Source: Pezicula radicicola (Eukaryota; Ascomycota; Leotiomycetes; Helotiales; Dermateaceae). Taken from it: a stretch of 64,000 bases of DNA. Positions 33,908 through 45,099 of the stretch are shown here, in pieces. The position numbers were made by a program, and so were the translations under genes. Each line of letters begins with the position of its first letter. The stretch's first letter is position 1. Where the stretch lies: assembly GCA_003008705.1 (NCBI GenBank), contig PDUO01000050.1, forward strand, positions 252,682-316,681, written 5' to 3'. Below the pieces are notes generated by a model. It was not told where the DNA came from and searched no databases. It saw nothing but the letters and a program-made list of their open reading frames with translations.

Positions 33908-35285
33908 CTAGAGTAGGAGACAGGAGGAGACAAGAGGAGACAAGAGGGGACAGATATGAAAAGCCAAAAACAAATTTAAAAGCTTGTTATAGATTTGCTT
34001 GATTGTACACAAGAAGCACAGATAGGTCCTTCTTTTGTGTTTGGAGGCTGAAGGAGAGAAGATGTAGAATTTTGCAAGCACATAACAATTATTTTCAACC
34101 AAGACAATTATTGGTAGAGCGGTCCTTTCCATGTGTTTTGCGAGATGGTAACTGAGCGTCTTCCAAGTATCAAAGGACCGCCTGCAGAACTTGCAGAGCC
34201 CGTCCTGGGGTCTGTTGCTTGTCTTATGGTGACACCTTTCTACCATAACCCAAGCAGGCTCAGTTACACGTGCCTTCTCAGTGGCAGCTTTTCTTTTCTG
34301 CTTTGGCTCTGGCAGTTTGTGCTCTCGTACGAGATGCTGTAAAAATGCGCCTTTGCGATGACAAGTATGCTTACAATCTTCCAATTGACAAACCCACCAT
34401 TCTAAGTGACGGTGTTGTTCATTCTCATGTTGGACCCAATCACTCTTCAGTCCGAAGGACGTTAGTTCTTTGCAATTATGGTGAGTACAGGTATGTGGTC
34501 GGATATCTTGGTAGACATGTCGTGTCCAGTCAGAGGGCTTCTGGATCGTTTTGGTCTTGAAGCATAGTTGGCACTCAAACTGTGCAGGGGGAGATTACGA
34601 GGGTGGCATTGGTATGCCTTGGGGGAAACTATCGGAGATAATTGTACCCTCTCTAAAGTTTGTATCAGTATCCGGGACTTCTGCAGATAATCGCAGGTTT
34701 CCGGCCTTGGCTTTTGTAGGAGCCTAGCACAATAGGGATCAATTGAATGGACTTCGGTTGGTCTCTATATGTGGTGCTATCGTCTCTGTGGAAGAAAAAA
34801 GAAGAAGAAGTGGTAGGCTAGTGCCCACGTGACCCAACAGCTTTTCTCTTCATGTCAAGGTCACTGGCTTCTTTGCTAGCAGCAACACAATGAAGTCCAG
34901 AGCTGCAGTCCCCGTATTGCACACTTTCCATATGTCTAATTCGAGCACTAATGGGATTCTTGTAATGAATTTCTTGTTCATGTGCAATCCTGCTAAGTAA
35001 CCACGAGTATTGTGGAGGCATATTAGGGTTATCTCTTCTAACATGAGCCTTGAAACCCTCGTAATTTGGCACAATTTTGTCGGTAACAATTTCGTTGGCC
35101 AAATATCCAGACTATTCCACAATAGACTCGTCGTCTGCGCCATCTTCTGTCTCATTTTCGTCATATTGCTCTGGCAATCTGGGCAAAGCTGGTCTTGCTA
35201 TGCTCGTTGTAGATGTGTTAACATTGGCGTACTTCGTGCTATTACCAAGATAGGGTACGCCTACGGAAGCAAGTAGCTGCGACAT
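33908..35285 (-). pseudogene. C2H2 zinc-finger protein pseudogene with four in-frame stops
   Basis: On the minus strand an ATG at 35285 opens MSQLLASVGVPYLGNSTKYA and runs to TAG at 35114. The frame continues through a helical region (VPNYEGFKAHVRRDNPNMPP) typical of fungal multi-finger proteins. A probable intron follows (about 34,827-34,782, GTGGGC...CACAG). Then come TGA (34741), TAG (34726) and TAA (34597). Beyond these the frame encodes fingers: FECQLCFKTKTIQK...DWTRHVY, CTHHNCKELTSFGLKSDWVQ, CQLEDCKHTCHRKGAFLQHL and CKFCRRSFDTWKTLSYHLAK. TGA and TAA stops fit C-to-T changes of Arg and Gln codons. The family is clear and the inactivation is well supported. A shorter protein from a later ATG remains possible. 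Confidence 0.7.
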
Positions 35286-35309
35286 AGCGGCAAAAGCAGT
35301 TTTGATGCT

Positions 35310-37987
35310 CTATGGTTGAAAATTGGAGGTCGTTGACTGGATTGTTCGAGGATAAGGGCTGTCGTCACTGGAATGGGTTCGTTTTAACTTACTCTCCGCC
35401 CTTTTGCGGATCATGTTGGAAATTCGATTGAAGCCACTTTTCAGTATGTTTTGATGACCTCCATACAGCATCCTGTCCTTTCTACTTGGATCTTGACGAA
35501 GCTTACGGAAAAGGCCCCATTCGTTCCCAGAATTCGATTCTGTGAAAAATGGCTGCTCGCTGTTACGTCGACTGCCCCAACTAGCCACTCTGGATGTCAC
35601 TGAAAATCTATCAACATTTTCTTGCCAGTCTCTCATAGCTTGCGCAGCGGTTGAGGGCTGGAAATGGGTATCGGTTCGTGTGGGTAGACTGGGTGGCTCG
35701 TGCCATTGCCTCCGGACAATAACACAAAAGTCGTCGTCATTAATATTTGAGTGGGAGCCAGTGTTTTCGGTGTTATAAGTGAGATCACTGTCATTGATCA
35801 CGTTCTCTCGGAGGCTCGGTGCATCATCTACAGGAAACAATGCGGCTGTTGCATCTTCATATACGGGGTCGGGCTCCCGATTGAAAGTAGGGACCGAAAA
35901 TGGTTCCGAGTTGGGCAATTCAGGGGGCTGGACAGTAATCTTCGTGGCCCAATCCCTCACCGTCTCGTTCCCCCATTCAAGTTCTCTATATTGTTCTAGC
36001 TCCCGACCGAAAGTAGGGACCGAAAATGGTTCCGAGTCGGGCGATTCAGGGGGCTGGACAGTAATCTTCGTGCCCCAATCTATTACTGTCTCGTTCCCCC
36101 ATGCAAGTTCTCTCATTCGTTCTAGATCCCGTAGAGTTGGAATTTCCGCGCCTCCAAGGAGTGCACTAGAGCTCATGGTAGTTAGATTTTCGGAGTGAGT
36201 TGGCTCCCAAGTATGCGCCTTTAGACTTGAGCCTTCTTCTTTGGGAGGTAGAAAATCAGATCGATTACTCTGAGGCCATTGGTTTTCCTCCCCTGCTAGT
36301 AGTTGATTGCATGGATTTTCGAAGTCACATTGTGTGGAAGCATCGCAGGTCTTAGACATTGGTGTGGCAATCTTAAGGGACACTCCAAAATCGCCCAAGG
36401 CAATCGGTCCATAGTTTGGGCCTGTTATATATCCAATAGAAGACCAGGTTGGAGAATTAGGTAGCAGATTCCATATAGGTACTGGCACAGACAACATGAG
36501 TAAAGTAGAGAAACTGGGGTATATAGCTTCGACAATTGCCCATTTTGTCAATAGTGGAATACTTCCCAACCATTCCGCACAGCAATTGGCGGTACTAGGG
36601 TTTAAAGGTTGGTCGGCGGCCAATCGTAGTGATATCTGGACATGGGGCGTATTATACCTTCCTTCTGGATCAAGGAAGGAGAGTCGACTAGGACAGTTGT
36701 TCGAATCATCAGAATAGATGCTGGCAGGGTCGATTCCTGATTTTGTTGTAGGGTCCAAAGAATACTGTCCAGAGGAAGAGCCACTTGGAGGGTCCTTCCG
36801 ACGGCCAATTTGAATCCCCGGGCGGTCAGAATCCTTTGCACACCAAATGTGAATGGGGGTTGAACACCATTCGAGTCTGTTCCCCTCACGCCCTCTCTTT
36901 TGTTCTTTCCGCTTAAGTTGCCGGATAATTTCGGCATGGAGGAATGAGGCAGAAAAATCCGGAACACCAATCCAGTCTTCCAGAGTTTCGATGAGAGTAT
37001 TAGTAAATGAGTGCTCTCCAACTGGTGCTGCTCTGCCTTCAAAACCACACGCAGCAATTACTTCCATCACTCCGAATTGAGACTTCGTTACCGCACTAGC
37101 AGCGGCACAGGTATCTAAAAGGACGAGGACGTCTGATTTCGCGTCGGCAAAAAGACTGAGAATCGCAGACCCTTCAAGGGAAGGAGCGTTTGAGCGTTGG
37201 CCACATACCCATTCCATCTGTCTGTTGCCATTCATTTTTCCGTGACCAGCGTAGTATAGAACGAAGAGATTCTGGTCGGTGTCGTAAGTATCGACAAAAT
37301 CAAGTGTTTTGCGAATCAAATCCCGGTACGCATTCATGTTTGGAATGAGCCACACATTTGTACTAAACCCATATTTCTGGAAAGTATCATCAAGTCGTTT
37401 TAGTTCATCGTGAAATTCGTCCTCTGCTTCCCATCGAATTAGGCATACATTGACTGTTTGGTACCTGAGATGGCCATCTTTTGGCTTATTGGGGAAAGCT
37501 CTTCTCGCGGCCTGCAAATAATAACAATTAGTTTATCTCCACCCTTGGAGGCCTAGGTATACTGACATTGTTGATGTCCCTCGCAAAGGCGTCAAGATTT
37601 TCAAGGTGGTGGCGGGTATGTGTGGTTTCATGAGAAGACGGAGAGATTGAAGTAGGTGGTGTGTTATCCTTTAAGAAATTAGCAAACGAATATCCAACGG
37701 GAATGCCAATAACCAACAGAAGAGGTGCCCTCGGAAAGCACATAGAACGACGGCTCCGCACTAGGCACTCTCAGATCAGAGCATGGCGTCTCTGATATAG
37801 GTACTTGTTGTCTCCTATTCCTTTCCCAAGATTGATGCCGAGAACGTAAATCTCTCGTAGGGGATCGAGAGCGTCTAGAAGAGCGCCCGAGTGAGTTTCT
37901 TGGAGATCTTCTTGGGGACTGTGAACGCAGAGACCGGCTACGGCCATCCCTCCGGCTGTGAGGGCTCTCATCATGCTGCGAAGCCAT
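35310..37987 (-). CDS. Caspase-like (peptidase C14 superfamily) protein with Arg/Ser-rich head
   Basis: Proposed exons (minus) are 37987-37742, 37668-37567 and 37511-35310, giving 849 residues. The second intron (GTCAGT...TGCAG) is clear. The first (GTGCTT...TTAAAG, 73 bp) is inferred from phase. Residues 1-60 are an SR/RS-rich basic head. Residues ~120-330 are a caspase-like domain. It has a His206 motif (LFVLYYAGHG) and a Cys251 motif (LVLLDTCAAASAV), the catalytic dyad of clan CD peptidases. The rest is Ser/Pro-rich and probably disordered, with a 42-residue tandem duplication (WGNETVIDWGTK / WGNETVRDWATK). Metacaspases are ~400-450 residues, so the tail is unusual. Related domains occur in fungal cell-death and NLR-type systems, but no NTPase domain is present here. 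Confidence 0.8.
35880..36132 (-). repeat. 126-bp tandem duplication inside the caspase-like gene
   Basis: Two copies offset by 126 bp (the shared segment GTAGGGACCGAAAATGGTTC lies at 35,887 and 36,013 on the plus strand), equal to 42 codons and in frame. Each encodes a WGNETV...DW.TKITVQPPE...EPFSVPTF module. They differ by few substitutions, so the duplication is recent. Confidence 0.85.
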
Positions 37988-38508
37988 AGCGGATCGGATT
38001 TGAGATGCTAACCATACTCTGTGGGATATTTAGAACGATGGGGCTGAGAGCGTATAAGAAGATACATAGTGGAAACGTTTAGAAATTAGAAAGGCAGGGG
38101 AAAGGGGTGAGGCTGCAGACCAGTACTTGTGGTGCCAAAAGCGTCACCGAACATGCAGTTGTTGCATTGGGGGCTGCATGGCGGCCGTGTCGCGTAGGTA
38201 CTGTAGGTGTGGTTAGACTGCGGAATGGGTACCCATGGGCTACCCATAGGTTTCTTAGTAATACCCATAGGTTACCCACGGGTACTTGGCAATACCCATG
38301 GGTTACCCACGGGTTCTTGGCAATACCCATAGGCTACCCACGGGTTGTACATATAACCCATGGGTTGTACGTACTTCTATTACATGATTACAATATATAT
38401 TACAACTATACGTATTTCTATGTATCTTTTTATATTCTATACGTAAAAAGACGTGTAATTAATTAAATTAATTAATTAATATATACGTAATATTTCTTCC
38501 TTTTTCCC

Positions 38509-38598
38509 CCTCTATTTCTTCTTCTACTTCTTCCTCTACTTCTTCCTCTGCTTCTTCCTCTGCTTCTTCCTTCGCTTCTTCCTTCCCTTTTTCCTTTG
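38509..38598 (-). repeat. Left-arm minisatellite (CTTCTTCCTCTA/G type)
   Basis: A polypyrimidine array of 12-bp units in the left arm of the fold-back element. It is the inverted counterpart of the array at 38,716-38,853. Confidence 0.8.
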
Positions 38599-38715
38599 TA
38601 TTATACACTTTGTCCTTTATATTTTTACCGAGTAAATCAATTAAAGTACAGAGGTTTTAAAATTAAGCTTAAAACAAAGAAGTAAAAGTATAAAGGACAA
38701 AGCGTATAATGCAAA

Positions 38716-38853
38716 GGAAAAAGGGAAGGAAGAAGCGAAGGAAGAAGCAGAGGAAGAAGCAGAGGAAGAAGTAGAGGAAGAAGCAGAGGAAGAAGCAGAG
38801 GAAGAAGTAGAGGAAGAAGCAGAGGAAGAAGCAGAGGAAGAAGTAAAGGAAGA
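38716..38853 (+). repeat. Right-arm minisatellite (GAAGAAGCAGAG type, 36-bp higher order)
   Basis: Units of 12 bp (GAAGAAGCAGAG and GAAGAAGTAGAG) follow the order C, C, T, giving a 36-bp super-period. It is longer than the left-arm array, so the two arms have changed copy number independently. Long Leu/Pro-rich open frames on the minus strand here are artefacts of the repeat. Confidence 0.85.
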
Positions 38854-39024
38854 AGTAATATCACGTATATAACCTATAGGTAGCCTATAGGTTGTACGTA
38901 TAACCCGTGGGTGGCCTATGGGTTGTACGTACAACCCGTGGGTAGCCCATGGGTATTGCCAAGTACCCACGGGTACCCATGGGTTGGGTTACCCAACGGG
39001 TCCGGGTACCCATTCCGCAGTCTA

Positions 39025-40064
39025 GGTGCGGTGCGGTGCATAAAAGTCGTGTGAATTGGCCTCTTAAGCTCCTAAGCTCCAGCTGCTTACCCACGCCGCC
39101 TACCTTTATTTTGGTGTCCAAATCGGACAAAGAATATCACATAACCAGAATATAGCTCACTGAATTTTATGAGCACGAGATTATGTTGGTTTAGAATAGG
39201 AATAGTCACATAACCTCAACTATCAACTCTACCTACTCAACCTTAGGTGCCAATTAAAGTCTACATAAAGCCCAAAACGATAATTCAATTCAATTCCTAC
39301 GCAAATTCATACGAATTCCAAGTCTCTAGCTCTAGAGCCCTGCAATTCTATATTTCGTAGAGCTATAACATTATCAAATCAAAACTTCAGAGCACGCAAC
39401 CTCAACCACTTAAATCAGCATCCACTTCACCAAATCCACCTAATTCAAATCAAGTAAAAAGTTTCGATTTCTTTAGGCTCTCAAGCATTTCAGTATTTCA
39501 GTCTTCCAATAATCAATATCCACCACACGCTCTACGCTCTATAAGAGACGTAGGTTGACATCATACGCGCTTACAATCAAGCGCTATTCTAGGTCTGAAT
39601 TTATAAAAGAAAGATCAACCTACTGCCTCATCATTATCCTCGGCCGATTCCCGAGTCAAGCCTAAACGCGATCTTTCTCCTTCTTCCTCTAAGATAGATA
39701 CTGAATGTATAAGGTAAATAGTAGAGGAATACATATACACAATGTTGTTTACTAACAACAATTTCTAATTGGTAGATATATAGAAGCTTAATAGTAAATA
39801 TAATTAAACTATCTAGAAGGAAAGGATGAATCAAATGCTTGTTACGCATAATCTTACCTTGAAGCCTAAATTAACGTTTTTATTAATAAGGTCAATACAA
39901 TTACCTAATAATTTTAACAGGCTAATAAACGCTTTTATTAGAGTTTCAGATATGTTAGCTATATTACAAACCAAAAGGCCTTCTTGTCCTCTTAACTAGT
40001 CACTTAGCACCACTTCTCCTAACAGAATCCCGCAGCAAAAAACAGACTTCACTACTTAGCAGTT
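39025..40064. other. Intergenic region, no gene seen
   Basis: About 1 kb between the fold-back element and the 3' end of the permease gene. It is AT-rich toward 39,700-39,960. No coding or structural feature is supported. Confidence 0.45.
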
Positions 40065-41731
40065 TCAAAGACCATCCGAAGCAGGAGGTCCTTTATACAC
40101 TGTGCATAGTAAATCAGCAATGACCTTCTAGAAGCACGACTTTGCCGCCGCAACCAAACACATAGATAAAAAAAGGGAAAGTAAGGGAAAGAGACAAGGG
40201 GGGAAAACATACCTTTCCTCGCATAAATAAAATACCAAACCGCAGCAATAGTAGCAAACCCAACCAAAACCACACTAGCATAATTCATACTAATAGCAGT
40301 AACAGGTAAAGCAGTAGGCATACTAAAAAGCACAACCTCAAAAGCGATCCAAACAAGAGCAATCGAATTAACAATCGGACCCAAGACAGGTCCAACATTC
40401 CAACGAGCTTTACTGACATCCTTTCGTTTATACCAGAGACTTAAACCGATGGGGATTGCGTAGGCTAGTTGGAGAGCCATTACTCCTACTGAGACGAAAG
40501 CTGTGAATGCTGATGTGGATCCGAGATTGATGAGACCGAGCAGCATTTGAACGAGTGTGATGAGGATTAGTGCGTTGAAGGGGACACCGAGTGAGGGGTT
40601 TACTTTTGAGAAGAATGTTGAGCCGGGAATAGCGTCGTCGCGGGCGAAGGCCCAAGTACAGCGGCTTGCGGCTACAGTTATACTGATTGAACAGAAGAGA
40701 GTGACACCTAGGACCATGAAGATTAAACCGAGTCCGCCGCCTGGTGACCCCATTACATAATTGAAAATATAAGGGAGGGCTTGGGCGGATGGGGCGAGGA
40801 GAACGTCTTCGAGTGGTGGCATTGTTGCGCAGATGGGGAGGATAAAGAAGAGACCTGCAAAACCGCCGACTGGTATGCAGAGGGAGATTGCTTTTGGGAC
40901 TTTGACGGCTGGATCATTGACTTCTTCTGCCATGGAGGAGATCATTCCAATGGCCGAGAAGGTATAAGCCGCTGGAAGGAGACCGATAAAGAACGTGAAG
41001 CCGCCCCAGCCTGCGAAGGAGGTATCATAGTGTCCGAGCGTGTAGCTTGCTGAGTGTCGTCCTGCCTTGGCTTCTATGGAGAGCCCAAGCAAAATCACTA
41101 GAATAGAGATGGCTGTCCAAGCTGCACAGATAGTGTCGACCATAGGGAGGAATTTGTTGCCAAAAGCGCAGACTAAAAAGCTCACTAGACATATCGCGTA
41201 AAATATAAGGAGTAATTGCCAGGAATTAGCAGCAAAGTCGGGGTGGTACATTGCTATTGTTCCAGAGATCAAAGAGGCGAACCCGAAGTTTACAGAGAGT
41301 GTAATTGTCCAGTTTCCGATGAGCCATACCCAGCCTGTGATGAAGCTCAGTACTGTCTTGTATTTTCTTGCAATTTGGAAGGACCAGTAGTATGGACCTG
41401 CGGATGTTGGGTATCTAGAGGCGAGTTCGGACAGAGAGAGTGCGATGCATTCGTCGAGGACAAGGACCATGAGCCAACCGACGAAAATGGAGAGTTGGCC
41501 TCCTCCGTAGATTGCTGAGATCAAAGGTCCACCTTCACCATATGGAATTGCAGCAATGGCGAGCGACTGGAAGAGGAGGGTAAACAGGGACCGGTTTCGT
41601 CGAAGCTCAGGTGTATAGCCTAGTGCCGTAAGAGAGTCGGGATCGTAGATCTCGCCATTGTTCTCAACGTCTGGCGTGGATTTATTCGTGTGGACCTTTT
41701 CCTCCATGGGGGAACCCGTTGCTGTTGCCAT
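40065..41731 (-). CDS. APC-superfamily permease (amino-acid/GABA/choline type)
   Basis: Exons (minus) are 41731-40213 and 40099-40065 (GTATGT...GCACAG), giving 517 residues with about 12 membrane segments. The N-terminus has TALGYTPELRRNRSLFTLLF, typical of the fungal Uga4/Hnm1-like branch. This is followed by GEGGPLISAIYGG, LSELASRYPTSAGPYYWS (the conserved APC loop) and SSMAEEVNDPAVKVPKAI. The tiny last exon adds VYKGPPASDGL, matching the family's usual R-K-x-Y-x-GPP ending and confirming the intron. It probably imports GABA, choline or a basic amino acid across the plasma membrane. The neighbouring ammonium transporter fits nitrogen acquisition. CTTATC/GATAAG occurs at about 42,087 upstream, which is consistent with GATA-factor control but unproven. 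Confidence 0.9.
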
Positions 41732-42725
41732 GCTTGCTTTTCCAAGTCTGCCACCTGTGATGTGCTCGCTGTCTCCCTGAATCCGAATCTGGCGGTGTTA
41801 TATAAATAAGAGTGTCAGCCAACCCAGCAGGTAGTTCTCCTTCTATCCCCCCTCTAAAAGCGGGTTGTTTTGGTACTACTATAAATACACTCTGTTGGAT
41901 GTAACTGCTGCTGTAGTTAGATGATGTAGGCTGATAGGTATGACAATGTTGGACAAAGAACTAACTTTACAGTATCCAACCAAATAATGATCGTCACGTC
42001 ATAAAGCTTGTGACAGCTTGTACGCAATGGAAGCTTGACGGAACAAGCAGAAAAGAACAGGATTAAGTAAACGGACGAGACTGTTTACTTATCAACGTTC
42101 GCCAGACGATAACGACTAGGAGAATCTTATGGCCATATTCAAAACATCCAATCATAATCATTGCTGAGACTCTACCCAAGCATTGCCAAGACCTTCGAGC
42201 GATGCCATGCACTGATTGGGTAGTAGCGCCGGTCACATGCATGGTCAGGTTAGCTGCAGTTCTTAGCTTAGCGCTCTTGGGGACGCGATATTGTCTGTAT
42301 TGAGTTTAGTCACAGCGATGGAGAGTGCGGGAGCCATATCCACTTGTCCTTATCAGTGGGGCTGTTCCTGAATATTGTGGTCCCGAGAATGCGGAGAGAG
42401 TTTGAGCTTGGGCTCGATGGCAGAGTAGGGGTCACTCTGTACATGCTTTGTGGTGCTTTTATATTTGCGTCCTCTTCGAGATTTAGAGAAGCATAATGTT
42501 CTAGATAATATACAGGTATCTTGAATGCTAGAAGAGAAACGACCTAGATTCTACAGTAGAAACATTTCGAAACTTGATATCTCCGATGGTGGAGTGGCTT
42601 TGATAGACTGATGGACTTTAAACTTTCCAGATAAGGAATATTTTTCCCTTCTTGTCAACTCAATGAGGAGCTGTCAATAAAGCTATAAAGGCTATGAATA
42701 ATGGCTTTATTCATGGCTTTACTCT
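41732..42725. promoter_or_regulatory. Upstream region of the permease and 3' flank of the ammonium transporter
   Basis: About 1 kb without genes. On the permease strand it is the promoter. GATA-type cores are present (CTTATC near 42,087 and 42,346 on the plus strand, i.e. GATAAG for the permease). Near 42,676-42,724 TATTCATGGC/TTATTCAAG-like T-rich repeats lie just beyond the ammonium transporter stop. Confidence 0.4.
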
Positions 42726-44249
42726 TTATTCAAGAGAAACACCGTTCACCAGTGGGTGGTATTCTTCTTCGCTCTCCCACTTTGTCTCTGCGAGCGATTC
42801 CTCCATTTGAGCGGCATCCATACCAGCCATGACATTGCTATGTATCTCGTTAGTAAATATTTCCCAGATGAATCGATGGATAGGTAAACTCACTCATCGG
42901 TATCGAGAACCTCCAGTCCGGGAACGCAATCAATCAGCGCAACAATGATATAAGACCCAACGAAACACCAAGTAAATCCAACAACAGCCTCCAATACCTG
43001 AACTCCCAGTTGTCGCCAGTTTCCATCGAAGAAAGCTCCACCCACAATCTCAGTTGCACCATCATAGTATGCAACCTCCTTTCGAGCAAAGATACCTGTT
43101 GCGATCGTTCCCACGAAGCCGCCGACACAATGTGTAGCAAAGGTATCACCGTTGTCAACCCAACACCATCGACGAGCAAAGTCGGTGAACTTGATGCGAA
43201 GAGCTTGACGACAGATGATTGCGCCAAAAACACCGAAGAAGAAGGATGTTGGCATATCGATAAATCCAGCAGATGGAGTAATAAAAACAAGTCCAGAGAT
43301 AGCACCCATAAACGTGGAATCAAGGGACCATTTGCCAGTTTCATAGTAAGTAATGAGCGCCCAAGTCATAGCACCACCAGATGCGCAGAGGTTCGTAACA
43401 CACATCGCCATGACGGATTTGAAGTTCAGACTGAGCGTAGTGCCGGCGTCAAATGCAAGCCATGAGTTCCAGATTATGACGAGTGCTAGAAGCTGTGCCC
43501 ATGAGCTCCCTGGATGATGAATTCGTAAGTGTGAGGGCGTACGACTAGCTGACTTCTTGGACCGGAAGAGAGGGTATGAGAGATAGATGCTGAGTGCCGA
43601 GGCTGTAGCACCAGAACAAATATGGACTGGAGTCCCACCAGCAAAGTCGAGAACTCCCATCTCACCGAGGAACCCAGTATCCGACCAGACCATGTGAGCC
43701 ATTGGGCAGTAAATGAAAGTTGCCCAGAACTATTTAATTAATGGTCGTGAGAAGCTGTGCCTGATCAGTAGACGTTGGAACTTACAAATATGAAAGGAAT
43801 AATCGGCAGTATCCTCCCTCTCTCACAGAACCCTCCAATGGCAATTGCACATACAGTAGCGCAGAAAATGAGCTGGAATTCACTGAACAAAATTGCTGGA
43901 ATAGTGCCAACTGGATCAGCTAAGACACCTCGATGAAAAGCATACTTCAAATCCCCAATAACACCGGAGCCTTCTCCGTATGCAAGCGAGTAGCCAACTA
44001 GAAACCATTGAATCGTACAGCATCCAACAGCTAGAATCGACGGGTAGAATGAAGCCAGACCATTGCGCTTGTGTGAGTATCCGCTCTTAAGGACGTTAGT
44101 AAAGCAAAAACTGCTGAATAAGTTGAACTCACATATCCCAAGCCAACTGCCGGAATAATTGGCCAGCAGAAGACACTGCAAACTAGAATGAATGCGGTGT
44201 CTGTCTTATCGCAGGCCTCCCAAGCTGTGAGGACTGCGTTGGCTATCAT
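42726..44249 (-). CDS. Ammonium transporter (Mep/Amt family)
   Basis: Exons (minus) are 44249-44133, 44085-43786, 43729-42894 and 42837-42726, giving 454 residues and about 11 membrane helices. All introns are short (45-57 bp) with GTGAGT or GTAAGT donors. Family marks are the SGYSHKRNGLASFYPS loop after the first helix pair, the signature DFAGGTPVHICSGATAS with the first pore His, and DTFATHCVGGFVGT with the second pore His. The cytosolic tail is acidic (QMEESLAETKWESEEEYHPL). It conducts ammonium across the plasma membrane. The first helix region is shorter than in yeast Mep2, and no N-terminal signal is seen. A GATAAG core (44,409-44,404, minus) sits about 155 bp before the ATG, where AreA/Nit2-type nitrogen control could act. 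Confidence 0.92.
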
Positions 44250-44403
44250 GATCACGTGTATAAAAAATCACGTGCAGAAAGAGTGTATAGTAGGTCTGCA
44301 CTTCGACGAGGTGTTTGCAAGATGGCTGAAAGGGGAAGGAAAAGTAGCGCTTTTATAACAGCTCCGATACTGGTTGATATTAATGCTAAACTGACTGGCT
44401 TTC

Positions 44404-44409
44404 CTTATC
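44404..44409 (-). promoter_or_regulatory. GATAAG core upstream of the ammonium transporter
   Basis: A GATAAG hexamer on the coding strand, about 155 bp before the ATG at 44249. GATA factors AreA/Nit2 bind HGATAR and control ammonium-transporter genes in ascomycetes. A single site in an AT-rich genome can occur by chance. Confidence 0.35.
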
Positions 44410-45099
44410 ATTGTGTTGGGAAATTGATTGGAAACCATTTGGATGTTCAGGCTATGCCCAAAGAGGAAGATCGGGGTGACCAGTGGCGCAGCAAACACCA
44501 AGCTGGGAATTACTATGTGCTTCTGAGGGGATTTATATCTTCGTATCAAATCTGAGCGAAACTATTTGGTCGAAATAGCTGCCGAGAATGGCAGCTTCTC
44601 AAACAGCCGTTCTTCCGTATTGCTTGTAAGCATTTCTAAAAAGTACCCGTCTCGCGCTCCACCTTGTCAGTCTATATCATTTGCATAGATTACATATTTG
44701 CCCTTAGCCTCGCAGGTGGCGTTTGACCATAGCCGAGCAAGAAAATGAGGATCATGGCTAAGGGCAGTATCGTTTTGTTCGCGTCCAGAGCCCGGCTTTC
44801 GTTCTCTGTGAAGCAAATCAGTCAACCTCCTGATTTACTAGAGGCTGGCGATGTCTCGGCTTTGTCGATGTACGAAGGTAACATCCTGCAATATAAGTGA
44901 TGTTGTAGTAATCCGAGGCAAAACTTCCTTGAGCATATTTGCCGTGAACCTTCCTTATCCCTTTGTTAGATAGATGAGATCCACCTCTAAAAACTCTTAA
45001 CGACCTTTTAATGAGTATGATGTTTGGTGGCATCCCGTCCCCAGCAAATGACTTTTTTGCTTTCGGTAAAAGACCTAATTGTCCGTCCTTCTTCTTTAC

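Larger units (their letters stand above)
38214..39024. mobile_element. hAT-like non-autonomous fold-back element
   Basis: An 811-bp element whose two halves are long, diverged inverted repeats of about 400 bp each. The outermost ends are exact inverted copies beginning TAGACTGCGGAATGGGTACC. Flanks are GGTGTGGT (38,206-38,213) and GGTGCGGT (39,025-39,032), a 7/8 match, which fits an 8-bp target duplication as made by hAT transposases. Both arms carry arrays of ACCCA(T/C)(G/A)GGT-type boxes, likely transposase-binding repeats, then AT-rich DNA and a mirrored CTTCTTCC/GGAAGAAG minisatellite. The centre (about 38,615-38,690) is unique. It has no transposase, so it would have been mobilised in trans. 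Confidence 0.8.

Noticed and set aside
38637..38970. Leu/Pro-rich and Ser/Ala-rich frames on the minus strand
   Set aside because: They are translations of the 12-bp minisatellite in the fold-back element.
44256..44555. 99-residue plus-strand frame upstream of the ammonium transporter
   Set aside because: It starts in the promoter/leader of the divergently placed transporter, has no motif and no intron signals; treated as a chance opening.
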